Part shown: in pieces, positions 16,468 to 25,544 of the stretch
Position numbering within the stretch: the first letter of the stretch is position 1
Layout: the number at the start of each line of letters is the position of its first letter
Assembly: GCA_963720675.1 (NCBI GenBank)
Contig: CAVRGH010000010.1
Location: 1,116,001 to 1,180,000, forward strand
Direction: 5' to 3'
DNA: 64,000 nt
Source of the DNA: JALHSW01 sp963720675
GTDB taxonomy: Bacteria > Actinomycetota > Acidimicrobiia > IMCC26256 > PALSA-555
Program-made: the position numbers and the translations under genes
Notes under the pieces: model-generated
The model's database searches: none
What the model was told of the DNA's origin: nothing
Seen by the model: only the letters and a program-made list of their open reading frames with translations

Positions 16468-17678
16468 GCGTCACCGCCGGCCCGGTCCAGTTCGACCCGT
16501 TCTCGGACGCCTTCTTCAACGATCCGAGCGAGATGTACCGCCGACTCCGCGACGAGGCGCCGGTCTCGTTCAACGAGCAGTACGGCTTCTACGCGCTGGC
16601 GCGCTTCGCCGACGTCCTCGCTGCGCACCGTGACTGGGAGGGGTTCTCCAGCGCCCATGGCATCGAGCTGTTCACCCTCTCGATGGATCCCGAGGAGGTG
16701 CGTGGCTTCAAGAACATCATCATGATGGACCCACCGGAGCACGACCGCTTCCGGGCGCTGGTCAGCCGGGTCTTCACCCCGAAGGCCGTCACCGCACTCG
16801 AGCCGATGATCCGAGAGGTCATCCGCGGCTTCCTCGACCCGCTGCAGGACGCGTCCGACTTCGACATCGTCGCCGACTTCGCCGCGCTGTTCCCCGTCGA
16901 GGTCATCGCGCGCATGCTGGGCGTGCCCGACGGCGAGCGACAGCCGATCCGCGAGTGGCTCGACGCCAGCCTGCGCCGCGAGCCCGGGCAGGTCGCACCG
17001 AGCGACGAGAACGCGGGTGCGGTCCTCGAGACGGCGGCGTACTTCCTCGACCTCACGGTGCAGAAGCGCAAGGACCCGGGCGACGACATGCTCTCCCGCC
17101 TGACCCAGGTCACGGTCGACCGCGGCGACGGTACCGAGACCGGGCTCGACGACGTCGAGATCACGGGCTTCGTCACGCTGCTCGGCGGCGCCGGGGCCGA
17201 GACCGTCACGAAGCTCGTCGGCAACGCGGTCATGCTGTTCGACGAGCACCCCGAGCAGTGGCGGAAGATCCTCGACGACGCCGACAAGATCCCCCGAGCC
17301 GTCGACGAGATCCTGCGCTACCTGCCCCCGTCCCAGTACCAGGGCCGGTTCTGCGTCGAGGACCGCACGTTCGAGGGGGGCACGATCCCTGCGGGGAGCC
17401 CCGTGCTGCTGCTCACCGGTGCAGCGACGCGTGACCCGCGTGCCTTCGAGCGCGCCGACGAGTTCGACATCGAACGCCAGCCGGGCATCACCATCGGGTT
17501 CGGTCACGGGGTGCACAGCTGCCTCGGCGCCGCGCTGGCGCGCATGGAGAGCCGGATCGCGATCGAGGAGCTCGCGGCCAGGTGGCCACGGCTCGAGGTC
17601 GACGACTCGGGCCTGCGTCGCGTGCAGATGGCGAACGTCGCGGGCTACTCGAACGTGCCGGTCCGGGCTGTTGCCTGA
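16464..17678 (+). CDS. Cytochrome P450
   Basis: A 404-residue P450 starting at ATG 16464 with GGAGGAG six bases upstream. Motifs: FFNDPSEMYRRLRDEAPV, MDPPEHDRFRALVSRVFTPKAV (C-helix), LLGGAGAETVTKLVG (I-helix, about 235), DEILRYLPP (ExxR) and FGHGVHSCLG (heme cysteine, about 350). It belongs to the same broad CYP type as the one at 11249 but with low identity. A 63-72 bp gap separates it from the ABC transporter genes, so transport and oxidation may be expressed together. Confidence 0.92.
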   Translation: MSVTAGPVQFDPFSDAFFNDPSEMYRRLRDEAPVSFNEQYGFYALARFADVLAAHRDWEGFSSAHGIELFTLSMDPEEVRGFKNIIMMDPPEHDRFRALVSRVFTPKAVTALEPMIREVIRGFLDPLQDASDFDIVADFAALFPVEVIARMLGVPDGERQPIREWLDASLRREPGQVAPSDENAGAVLETAAYFLDLTVQKRKDPGDDMLSRLTQVTVDRGDGTETGLDDVEITGFVTLLGGAGAETVTKLVGNAVMLFDEHPEQWRKILDDADKIPRAVDEILRYLPPSQYQGRFCVEDRTFEGGTIPAGSPVLLLTGAATRDPRAFERADEFDIERQPGITIGFGHGVHSCLGAALARMESRIAIEELAARWPRLEVDDSGLRRVQMANVAGYSNVPVRAVA

Positions 17679-17750
17679 GCCTCGAATGCCGGTACAGGAT
17701 CGAGCGGAGCACGTGTCCTCGCCGGGGGGCGAGCGCGTGGTGTGGACTCG

Positions 17751-18701
17751 ATGATCCGTCTCATCGCTCGTCGGCTGGTGGCCGTCATCCCGACGCTGCT
17801 GATCGTCACGTTCGGCGTGTTCCTCCTCGTGAAGCTCGTGCCGACGGACCCGGCCGTCACGGCCGCGGGTGGGACGAACGCCACGCCGGAGGACATCGCC
17901 CGCACCCGCCGGGAGCTGCACCTCGACGACTCGTTGCCGTCGCAGTACCTGCGGTGGCTCGAAGGTGCGGTGCAGGGTGATCTCGGGGACTCGTACACCC
18001 GGAAGACACCCGTGGTCGACGAGATCAAGGAGCGCGTCCCGGTGACGATGGGGCTCATCATCGCGGCGACACTGTTCGCCCTCCTGATCGCGGTCCCGCT
18101 CGGCGTCGTGAGCGGCCTCCGACCCAACGGCGTCGTCGACCGTACGTCGCGCCTGTTCGCTTCGATGGCCGTAGCGATCCCGAGCTTCGTCCTCGCCCAG
18201 CTGCTCGTGGTGGTGTTCGCGGTGCAGCTCAAATGGCTGCCTCCGTCGGGCTACGTCAAGTTCAGCGAGTCGCCGACCGACTGGCTCGAGTACATCGCGT
18301 TGCCCGCGATCGCGCTCGGTGTGGCGATCGCCGCCGCGATCACCCGCCAGCTGCGCGGCGCGCTCGTCGACGAGCTCGACACGAACCACATCCGGACGTC
18401 GTGGGCGATCGGCGGCGGGCGCGGGCGCGTGGTCGGCCTGCACGGGCTCAAGAACGCGTCGATCCCGGCGATCACCATCGTCGGTCTCCAGGTCGCGGCG
18501 CTCGTCGGCGGCACCGTGATCGTCGAGCAGATCTTCGCGATCCCCGGCATCGGGACCTACCTGCTCGGCGCGATCGTCTCGGCCGACCTCCCCGCCATCC
18601 AGGGCTGCGTGCTCGTCCTCGTGATCGTCGCGATGGCGATGAGCCTCGTCGTCGACATCCTCTACGCGCTGCTCAATCCCAAGGTTCGGGTCGCCGGATG
18701 A
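17751..18701 (+). CDS. ABC transporter permease, dipeptide/oligopeptide type (DppB-like)
   Basis: A 316-residue inner-membrane permease with six predicted membrane segments, opening with MIRLIARRLVAVIPTLLIVTFGVFLLV and containing the periplasmic DLGDSY phrase typical of DppB/OppB. The cytoplasmic coupling loop reads SWAIGGGRGRVVGLHGLKNASIPAITIVG, a divergent EAA motif, and EQIFAIPGIGTYLLGAIVSADLPAIQG is standard. GTG 17742 is an alternative start. The ATGA overlap with the next permease shows translational coupling. Confidence 0.88.
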   Translation: MIRLIARRLVAVIPTLLIVTFGVFLLVKLVPTDPAVTAAGGTNATPEDIARTRRELHLDDSLPSQYLRWLEGAVQGDLGDSYTRKTPVVDEIKERVPVTMGLIIAATLFALLIAVPLGVVSGLRPNGVVDRTSRLFASMAVAIPSFVLAQLLVVVFAVQLKWLPPSGYVKFSESPTDWLEYIALPAIALGVAIAAAITRQLRGALVDELDTNHIRTSWAIGGGRGRVVGLHGLKNASIPAITIVGLQVAALVGGTVIVEQIFAIPGIGTYLLGAIVSADLPAIQGCVLVLVIVAMAMSLVVDILYALLNPKVRVAG

Positions 18702-19723
18702 CGATCGACGGCACCGACGACGTCCTGCGCTACGCGGACGACATCCCGATCACCCCTGACGAGGGGATCGAGCCGGCGATCCAGTTCACCGGCGTGCGCC
18801 CCCCACGCGGGCACGTTCCGACAGCTGATGCGCCGCCCCGGGCCGTTGGTCGCGCAGGTCTTCCTGACGGTCCTCGCGCTCGCCGCGCTCTTCGCCCCGC
18901 TGGTCGTGCCGTACGACCCCGACGAGCTCGACATCCCGAACCGCTTCGCGACCCCATCGTTGACGCACCTCCTCGGCACCGACGATCTCGGACGAGATCT
19001 CTTCAGCCGCCTCATCTACGGGGCGCGGGTGTCGCTCCTCGTGTGCATCGCGGTCATCGCGATCGCCATGGCGATCGGCCTCGTCGTCGGCCTGATCTCG
19101 GGCTACGTCGGCGGGAGGACCGACAGCGTCCTGATGCGGATCGTGGACGGCGGTCTGAGCTTCCCGCCGCTCGTGCTCGCGATCGCGGTGGCGGGCATCC
19201 TCGGGCCCGGCGTCGAGAACGTGATCCTCTCGCTCTCGATCGTGTTCGTCTTCGGGTTCATCCGTCTGGTGCGGGGCTCCACCCTCGCGATCCGGGAAGA
19301 ACCCTTCGTGGAGGCGTCGATGGCCGCGGGGAGCCGGACCAGCCGCATCCTCGGCCACCGGATCATGCCCAACGTCCGCTCACCGCTCCTGATCGCCGCC
19401 ACCTTCGGCATCGCCGGCGTGCTCGTCGCCGAAGCCGGGCTCGCGTACCTGGGCTTGGGCCCGCGCCCGCCGACCGCGAGCTGGGGGAGCATGCTCCGCC
19501 AGGCCTTCGACCGGGCGTTGTACTCGGAGCCGTGGCAGCTCCTCGTGCCGGGCCTCGCCATCGCGGTGACGATCTTCGCGTTCACCGTGCTGGGCGAAGG
19601 CCTCCGCGACGTCCTCGGGCGCGGCCGCTCGACGCGCGGCGCATCGGACCGAACGACGCGGGCTCACGACGGTGGCGCGCACCACCGGGCCTCCGCCGAC
19701 CGGCCAGGAAGACGCGCTGCTGA
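18698..19723 (+). CDS. ABC transporter permease, dipeptide/oligopeptide type (DppC-like; two frameshifts)
   Basis: Starts MTIDGTDDVLRYADDIPI at ATG 18698. The frame changes at about 18808, where adding GC at ACGCGG joins the leader to TFRQLMRRPGPLVAQVFL, the first membrane helix. DDLGRDLFSRLIYGARVSLLV, the EAA-like EASMAAGSRTSRILGHRIMPN loop and LGLGPRPPTASWGSM are classic DppC features. After GLRDVLG the open frame runs on into the next gene; a GCGC insertion at about 19622 gives an end at 19723, slightly overlapping the ATPase start. The C-terminal end is therefore approximate. It forms the transmembrane pair with the gene at 17751. Confidence 0.8.
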   Translation: MTIDGTDDVLRYADDIPITPDEGIEPAIQFTGVRPPRGHVPTADAPPRAVGRAGLPDGPRARRALRPAGRAVRPRRARHPEPLRDPIVDAPPRHRRSRTRSLQPPHLRGAGVAPRVHRGHRDRHGDRPRRRPDLGLRRREDRQRPDADRGRRSELPAARARDRGGGHPRARRRERDPLALDRVRLRVHPSGAGLHPRDPGRTLRGGVDGRGEPDQPHPRPPDHAQRPLTAPDRRHLRHRRRARRRSRARVPGLGPAPADRELGEHAPPGLRPGVVLGAVAAPRAGPRHRGDDLRVHRAGRRPPRRPRARPLDARRIGPNDAGSRRWRAPPGLRRPARKTRC

Positions 19724-20694
19724 GCATCGAACACCTCTCGGTGGAGTTCGCCTCCGAACGAGGAGCCGCGCGCGTCGTCCACGACGTCTCGCTCGCCATC
19801 CGCCCGGGCGAGACCGTCGGCCTCGTCGGCGAGAGCGGGTCGGGCAAGACGGTCACCTCGCTCTCGGTGATGCGCCTGGTGCCCTCCCCGCCGGGGCGGA
19901 TCGTCGAGGGATCCATCCGGTTCGAGGGCCAGGACCTGCTGGACCTGTCGTTCAGGCAGATGCGGGCGATCCGAGGCACGGGCATCAGCATGATCTTCCA
20001 GGACCCGATGACCAGCCTCGACCCGACCTACACCGTCGGCCGGCTCCTGCTCGAGGCGCAGACCATCCACAACAAGGTGACGCGCGCGCAAGGCCGGGCG
20101 CGGTCCATCGAGCTGCTCGAGATGGTCGGGATCCCCGCCGCCGAGACCCGGTTGCGCCAGTACCCGCACCAGCTGTCCGGTGGTCTGCGCCAGCGCGTGA
20201 TGATCGCGCTCGCGCTGGCGAACGAACCGCGGCTGCTGATCGCCGACGAGCCGTCGACCGCGCTCGACGTGACGATCCAGGCCCAGATCCTCGACCTGCT
20301 GCGATCGCTGCAGGCCGAGCTCGGGATGGCGGTGCTGTTCGTGACGCACGACCTCGGCGTCGTCGCCGACCTCTGCGACCGCGTCGCGGTGATGTACGCC
20401 GGCCAGATCGTCGAGGAGGGGCCGGTGCACGACCTCTTCGCGAACCCGCAGCATCCCTACACCGAAGGCCTCCTCGGGGCGATGCCGCAGGTCGGTCGGC
20501 TCGACGAGCGGCTGTCCGTGATCCGCGGTCAGGTGCCCCTCCCGCACGAGCTGCCGGAGGGTTGCCGGTTCGCCGCCCGGTGCGACTACGCGGTCGACGA
20601 GTGCCGTGCGGGACCCGTGGCGCTGACCGGCAGCTCGAGCTCGCTGGTTCGCTGCGTCCGTGCCGACGCGCTGTCGTTGCGAGGTGCCGAGTGA
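19672..20694 (+). CDS. ABC transporter ATP-binding protein, DppD-like
   Basis: A 340-residue ATPase: Walker A GESGSGKT (about residue 50), Q-loop FQDPMTSLDP, signature LSGGLRQR (about 167), Walker B LLIADEP (about 184) and the H-loop THD. The C-terminal oligopeptide extension is present, with the cysteine-rich CRFAARCDYAVDEC segment that in DppD/OppD proteins can hold a metal cluster. GTG 19672 is the start used. It overlaps DppF by 4 bp. Confidence 0.9.
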   Translation: MARTTGPPPTGQEDALLSIEHLSVEFASERGAARVVHDVSLAIRPGETVGLVGESGSGKTVTSLSVMRLVPSPPGRIVEGSIRFEGQDLLDLSFRQMRAIRGTGISMIFQDPMTSLDPTYTVGRLLLEAQTIHNKVTRAQGRARSIELLEMVGIPAAETRLRQYPHQLSGGLRQRVMIALALANEPRLLIADEPSTALDVTIQAQILDLLRSLQAELGMAVLFVTHDLGVVADLCDRVAVMYAGQIVEEGPVHDLFANPQHPYTEGLLGAMPQVGRLDERLSVIRGQVPLPHELPEGCRFAARCDYAVDECRAGPVALTGSSSSLVRCVRADALSLRGAE

Positions 20695-21740
20695 GCGCAC
20701 CGGGTCCACAGCAGGCGACCACCGACATCCTGCGCGTCGAGGGTCTGACGAAGCACTTCCCGCTCAAGCGCAGCGCGCGCCGCCCGGGTGACGGCCCGGC
20801 GATCCGTGCGGTCGACGGCGTCGACCTCTCGGTCCCGCCCGGAACGACGCTCGGTCTGGTCGGCGAGTCGGGATCGGGCAAGAGCACGCTCGCGCGCCTC
20901 GTGCTGCGGCTGATGCCGGTGACCGCGGGCGGGTGTTCTTCGAGGGGCGCGACGTGACGAGCGAGAAGGGCCATGCGCTCCGCGAGCTCCGCCCTCGCAT
21001 GCAGCTCGTGTTCCAGGACCCCTACTCGTCGTTCGACCCGCATGGCGACAGTGCTCGACAGCGTGATGGAGCCGCTCCATGCGCACGGGAAGACCGACCA
21101 GGAGTGCGAGGCCCGCGCCGGGGAGCTGTTCGACCTCGTCGGGCTCTCGACCGACTACCTCCACCGCCATCCGCGCGAGCTCTCGGGGGGGCAGCTGCAG
21201 CGAGCGGGAGTCGCCCGCGCCCTCGCGACCGAACCGCAGCTGGTGGTGCTCGACGAGCCGGTCAGCGCGCTCGACGTCTCCACGCAGGCGCAGGTCATCA
21301 ACCTCCTCGCCGATCTCCAGGACGAGCTCGGGATCGCGTTCCTCTTCATCGCCCACGACCTCGCCGTCGTCCGCCACGTCAGCGAGCGGATCGCGGTGAT
21401 GTACCTGGGCCGGATCGTCGAGGAAGGTCCGGCCGACGCCCTCTACGACGCCCCGACCCACCCGTACACGCACGCACTGCTCTCGGCGATCCCGGTGCCC
21501 AACCCGCGCGTGCAGCGCGGGCGGCCGCGAGTGATGCTCAAGGGCGAGATCCCTTCACCGGCGAACCCGCCGTCGGGCTGCCGGTTCCGGACCCGGTGCC
21601 CCTTCGCGATGGACATCTGCGCCGAGGTGGACCCGCCCGACTTCGTGACCCCTGCAGGGATCCACACCCGATGCCACCTGCACACCCACGGACCTGCGCT
21701 CGCGGGCGCCCCGATCTCCACGCTCTCGGCTCCGGGCTGA
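20691..21740 (+). CDS. ABC transporter ATP-binding protein, DppF-like (two frameshifts)
   Basis: GTG 20691 starts an ATPase with GESGSGKST (Walker A), then the frame breaks at about 20932 (after MPVTAGG) and returns at about 21041 (before MATVLDSVMEPL). A missing GCGC at the first and a missing GC at the second restore one 351-residue protein. Later motifs are intact: LSGGQLQR, LVVLDEPVSALD, IAHDLAVV and the C-terminal CRFRTRCPFAMDIC oligopeptide-family tail. It pairs with the ATPase at 19672. Its stop is followed by a strong hairpin at 21751. Confidence 0.82.
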
Positions 21741-21750
21741 GCCGCGAGGA

Positions 21751-21776
21751 AGGCGCCGGCCAACGGACCGGCGCCT
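21751..21776. terminator. Bidirectional hairpin terminator
   Basis: AGGCGCCGG (21751-21759) pairs perfectly with CCGGCGCCT (21768-21776) around an eight-base loop. It lies in the 61-bp gap between convergent genes (DppF-like ATPase and the binding protein), so it can end transcription from both sides. There is no U-tract, which is usual in high-GC actinobacteria. Confidence 0.7.
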
Positions 21777-21801
21777 CCCCGTACTGCGAACCTCGGACGA
21801 G

Positions 21802-23329
21802 CTACTTGACGACGTAGACCCGGTTGAGCTGGGGGCCGTACGGCGCGTTGATGATGTCCACGCCCTTCACCTTGTCCGTCTCGGCGGCGAGCACGCTGTT
21901 CTGGTTGAGGAAGACGATCGGCGAATCCTCGAACAGCGTCTTCTGGATGGTGTCCCACGCGGCCTGCTGCTCGGCCACGGTCTTCGAGCCGTCCTGTGTG
22001 GTCGCCAACGCCGCAACGATCGCGTCGCTCTTGTACCCGCAGTTGTTCAGGACCGTGGTCTCGCCACCCAGCGCAAGGGAGAACAGCGTCGGATCGAGCT
22101 GCACGGTCATCAGGTCGGGCTTGGCGGTGACGGCGTCGGCCGCGAAGTTCGTCGACGTGGTGATCTCGAGGTCGAGGCCCACGTCCTTCAGGTTGCTCTG
22201 CACGATCTCCGCGATCGCCGGGTACGGCGCCTGGGACGGGATCACCGACGAGACCTTCGTGCCCGGGGCGACGCCGGCCTTCTTGAGGAGCGCCTTCGCC
22301 TTCTTCTGGTTGAAGCTGTAGGTCTTCGCCAGCGACTTGTTGTAGAAGGGCGACGACGGCGTCAGCGCCGTGATCGACGGAGGTCCGGTGCCCGCGAGCG
22401 CCGCCTCGTTGATGGCATCACGGTCGACGGCGTACTGGATCGCCTGGCGCGCTTCCTTCGTGGCGAAGGCCGTGGAGGTCGGACACAGGGCGAGGTCGTA
22501 GACCCCGTCTCCCCCCGCCGCGGTCACGGCCAGGCCCGGCTGCGACCTGATCGTCTCGATGGAGTCCGGCGGGATCGACCAGGTGAGGTCGATGGTCCCG
22601 GCCTGGAGCGCACTCACCGACGGCGGCCCGGTGGGCGTGTCGATGAACTCGAAGCCCGCGACCTTCTGCGACTTCTTGTCCCAAGCCGTCGGGTTCTTCT
22701 TCAGCACGACCTTGCCCGTCTCGTGGCTGTCGAGCAGGTACGGGCCGGCACCCACGTTGGGCTCACCCGTCGGTGACGACACCGCGAAGTAGTTCGAGTT
22801 CTTCAGGTCCTCGTTGATCAGGGTCTGAGCGATCGGCTTGTCCAGGTGGATGCGGATCGTGTGGTCGTCGACCACCTCGACCTCGGTGATCGCCTGGATG
22901 TTCGGCACCTGGTTCGGACGGTTCGGGATCTTGTCCCAGGCGGCCTTGACCGCGGCCGCGTCGAACGGCGTGCCGTCGGAGAACTTCACACCCTGCCGCA
23001 ACGTGAGCTCGACGGTGCTGGGGTCCGGCGTCGTCCACTTGGTGGCCAGCCCCGGCTCACCCTTGCCGTCGGGGGTGTTGTGGATCATGGTGTCGTAGAT
23101 CAGGTCGACCCAGAGGCGCACGCTCGGGTTCTGCGCGGCCGAGTTCTCGTCCGGGTCGAACCAGGGCCCGCCGTTGTCCTCGATCGGGACGCCGACCCGC
23201 ATCGACCGCGTTCTTGTCGACCTTGCCTCCGCCGGCGGCACCCGCCGCCTCGACGCTCAGCCCGCCGAAGAGCGTGACGACGGTCAGCACCGCCGCCCAC
23301 CGAACGGCGCGCCCACGAGATCGTGACAT
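21802..23329 (-). CDS. ABC transporter substrate-binding protein, family 5 (DppA-like; one frameshift)
   Basis: ATG 23329 follows a GGGGGG site and opens a Sec signal peptide (RAVRWAAVLTVVTLFGGLS ... AGAAGG). The frame breaks at about 23208; adding GC at the GCGG run joins KVDKNA to RSMRVGVPIEDNGGPW, giving 509 residues. Family 5 features follow: LATKWTTPDPSTVELTLRQGVKFSDGTPFDAAAVKAAWD, VVDDHTIRIHLDKP and AGPYLLDS. It is convergent to its permease and ATPase genes and reads from the 23.3-23.6 kb divergent promoter. The ligand is unknown; family 5 proteins bind peptides, nickel chelates or other medium-size solutes. Confidence 0.85.
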
Positions 23330-23397
23330 TGCTACCCCCCATATCGAGCCCCGAAAGCGTGGCCCGTATGGGCCATCACCCTCCGAAGTGCCAAAAC

Positions 23398-23412
23398 CTA
23401 ACATCACCGTCG
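23398..23412 (+). promoter_or_regulatory. Candidate operator, copy 4 of the shared motif
   Basis: CTAACATCACCGTCG matches the site at 1517-1531 at 12 of 15 positions. It lies 69 bp upstream of the binding-protein start at 23329 in the divergent region to the ALDH operon. This is the weakest of the five copies at its 3' end. Confidence 0.35.
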
Positions 23413-23485
23413 CGCTGTCGCTAGGGCACCCTCCCAGAACCTCAGTCATTCGAGGTGGATACCGGACGGTCCAAAAACGCCTTGT

Positions 23486-23528
23486 CTAACAGGGGCGTCA
23501 TTCGGCGGCTCCGAGGATGTCTAACATC
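23486..23528 (+). promoter_or_regulatory. Candidate operator pair, copy 5 plus a TGTCTAACA direct repeat
   Basis: CTAACAGGGGCGTCA (23486-23500) matches the shared motif at 12 of 15 bases. The nonamer TGTCTAACA, itself a TGT-N3-ACA palindrome, occurs at 23483-23491 and again at 23518-23526, exactly 35 bp apart; the second copy is inside the longer palindrome GATGTctaACATC (23516-23528). Sites lie 60-100 bp upstream of the ALDH start at 23586. TAACAT at 23522-23527 may be its -10 element. Confidence 0.45.
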
Positions 23529-23585
23529 GGTCAGTCAGCTCGACCCGCCCGACTCGACCCACCCGGCTGCCTCCCAGGAGATCCC

Positions 23586-25090
23586 ATGAGCGCCACCAGC
23601 AGCACCCTCTCCCCGCCCCGCTGCGCCACCCGGACCGGTTCTTCGTCGGCGGCGAGTGGGTGGCGGCCAGCACCGACACCGTGCTGGACGTGATCGATTC
23701 TGACACCGAGGAGGTCTTCCTCACCGTCGCGGGCGCCGCCGCGGACGACATGGCCCGAGCGGTCGACGCCGCCCGGCGTGCGTTCGACGAGGGCCCGTGG
23801 CCCCGGATGACGCACGCCGAGCGGGCCGGATGGATCCGGCAGCTCGCCGCCGGGATCCAGGCACGCGGCACCGACCTGGGCCAGCTCTGGCCACGCGAGT
23901 CCGGGGTGATCTTCGCGCGTCGCGCAGCACGCCGGGCGGATCGGTTTCGGTGCCCTCGAGCAGTACGCGGCGCTCGCCGACACCTTCCCGTTCGAAGGAG
24001 CGCGCCCAGCCGACGCTCGGCGGTGACTTCGGTCTGCTCGTGCGCGAACCGGTCGGCGTCGTCGGCGCGATCATCCCGTGGAACGCGCCGACCGCGCTGA
24101 TCTCGCACAAGATCGGGCCTGCGCTCCTCGCCGGCTGCACCGTGGTCCTGAAGCCCGCGCCGGAGGCACCCGGCGAGGCGTACGTGTTCGCCGAGGTGGC
24201 CGAGGAGATCGGGCTGCCGGCCGGCGTGCTCAACGTGCTCACCGCCGATCGCGAGGTCTCCGAGCTGCTCGTGACCAACCCGGGCGTCGACAAGATCACC
24301 TTCACCGGCTCGACCGCGGCCGGCCGGCGCATCGCGTCGCTCTGCGGCGAGCGCATCGCCCGCTGCACCCTCGAGCTCGGCGGCAAGTCGGCGGCAGTGA
24401 TCCTCGACGATGCCGACCTGGCGAGGGTGGCGAAGACGATCTCGCCGCGCCGAGTGCGCGATCTCGGGTCAGGTGTGCTCCTCGCTGACTCGGATCGTGG
24501 TGCCGCGACCGCGGCACGACGAGCTCGTCGAGGCGCTGGCCGCCACGTTCTCGAAGGTGCGCGTCGGCGACCCCTTCGCCGAGGAGACGCAGATGGGTCC
24601 CCTCGCGGCGGAGCGCCAGCGGGATCGCGTCGAGGGCTACATCGCGAAGGGCATCGAGGAAGGCGCGACGCTCGCCACGGGTGGGGGCCGCCCGAAGGAT
24701 CTCGAGCGCGGCTGGTACGTCGAGCCGACGGTCTTCGGCAACGTCGACAACCACTCGGCCATCGCGACCGACGAGATCTTCGGTCCCGTCCTGACCGTCA
24801 TCCCCGCCGACGACGAGCAGGACGCCGTCCGGATCGCGAACGACACGATCTACGGGCTGAACGCATCGGTCTTCACCGACGACGCGGACCGCGCCCGTGA
24901 GGTCGCCGGGCAGCTCCGGTCCGGCACGGTCGGGCAGAACGCGTTCCGCACCGACTTCGGCATGGCGTTCGGCGGCTTCAAGCAGTCGGGCATCGGGCGC
25001 GAGGGCGGGAAGGAAGGACTCGTGCCGTTCCTCGAGACCAAGACGGTGATCCTCGACGGCACACCGAAGGGATACGACGAGGCACCATCG
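23586..25090 (+). CDS. Aldehyde dehydrogenase, joined in frame to a DUF35 domain (four frameshifts)
   Basis: ATG 23586 follows AGGAG. The ALDH sequence is spread over three frames, with breaks at about 23620, 23917, 24003 and 24448; each is repaired by one or two GC units. Motifs: DRFFVGGEWVAAS, PWNAPTALISHKIGPALLAGC (NAD fold), ITFTGSTAAGRR, LELGGKSA with the general-base Glu, SGQVCSS with the catalytic Cys, and EIFGPVLTVIP. It oxidises an aldehyde to an acid or a CoA ester. There is no stop after GTPKGYD and no start codon before the following Zn-ribbon domain, so the two read as one chain. Confidence 0.82.
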
Positions 25091-25544
25091 ACGCGACCCC
25101 TTCCCGAGCTCACGCCCGCCAACGAGTGGTTCTGGACGTCCGGCGCCGACGGGCAGCTCCGGATCCAGGTGTGCGACGACTGCGCGACTGCTGTCCATCC
25201 ACCCACTCCGGTGTGCCCGGCGTGCCGCAGCCTCTCGTGGACCCCGACGGTCGTGTCCGGCCGTGCGACGGTCGTCGCCCGCACGATCAACCGCCACCAG
25301 TGGCTCCCGGATCTCCCGCCCCCGTACGCGATCGCGATCGTCGCCCTGGCCGAGCACCCCGACGTCCGGCTGACGACGAACGTGGTCGGCTGCGAACCCG
25401 ACGAGGTGCACATCGGGCAGGAAGTGGCCGTGCGCTTCGAGCAGCAAGAGGACGTGTACCTGCCCCTGTTCGAGCCCACCGGGAGCGAGAACCCGACCGA
25501 CCTCGTCGGCGAGCCGGAGCGCCCGACACCCCGGCCACCCGTGA
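25091..25544 (+). CDS. DUF35 Zn-ribbon/OB-fold domain continuing the ALDH frame
   Basis: About 145 residues from RPLPELTPANEWFWTSGADG, the usual DUF35 beginning, through the zinc ribbon CDDC ... CPAC (about 25171-25230) to the OB-fold strands VVSGRATVVARTIN and VAVRFEQQEDVYLPLFEP. DUF35 proteins partner thiolase-fold enzymes; in steroid side-chain degradation such a domain activates the aldolase Ltp2. The next gene is such a thiolase. The frame is also open into it, but adding GC at about 25520 gives a TGA overlapping the thiolase GTG, which I prefer. If that is wrong, the frame would extend further. Confidence 0.75.

Noticed and set aside
16257..17678. SDR and P450 read as one fused protein in one frame
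   Set aside because: A strong GGAGGAG site precedes the P450 ATG, and one GC insertion near 16440 gives an ATGA overlap; fusion is an artefact of missing bases.
16272..18443. 723-residue open frame on the minus strand opposite the P450 and permease genes
   Set aside because: Arg- and Asp-rich composition typical of antisense reading of high-GC codons; no family motif and the opposite strand holds clear genes.
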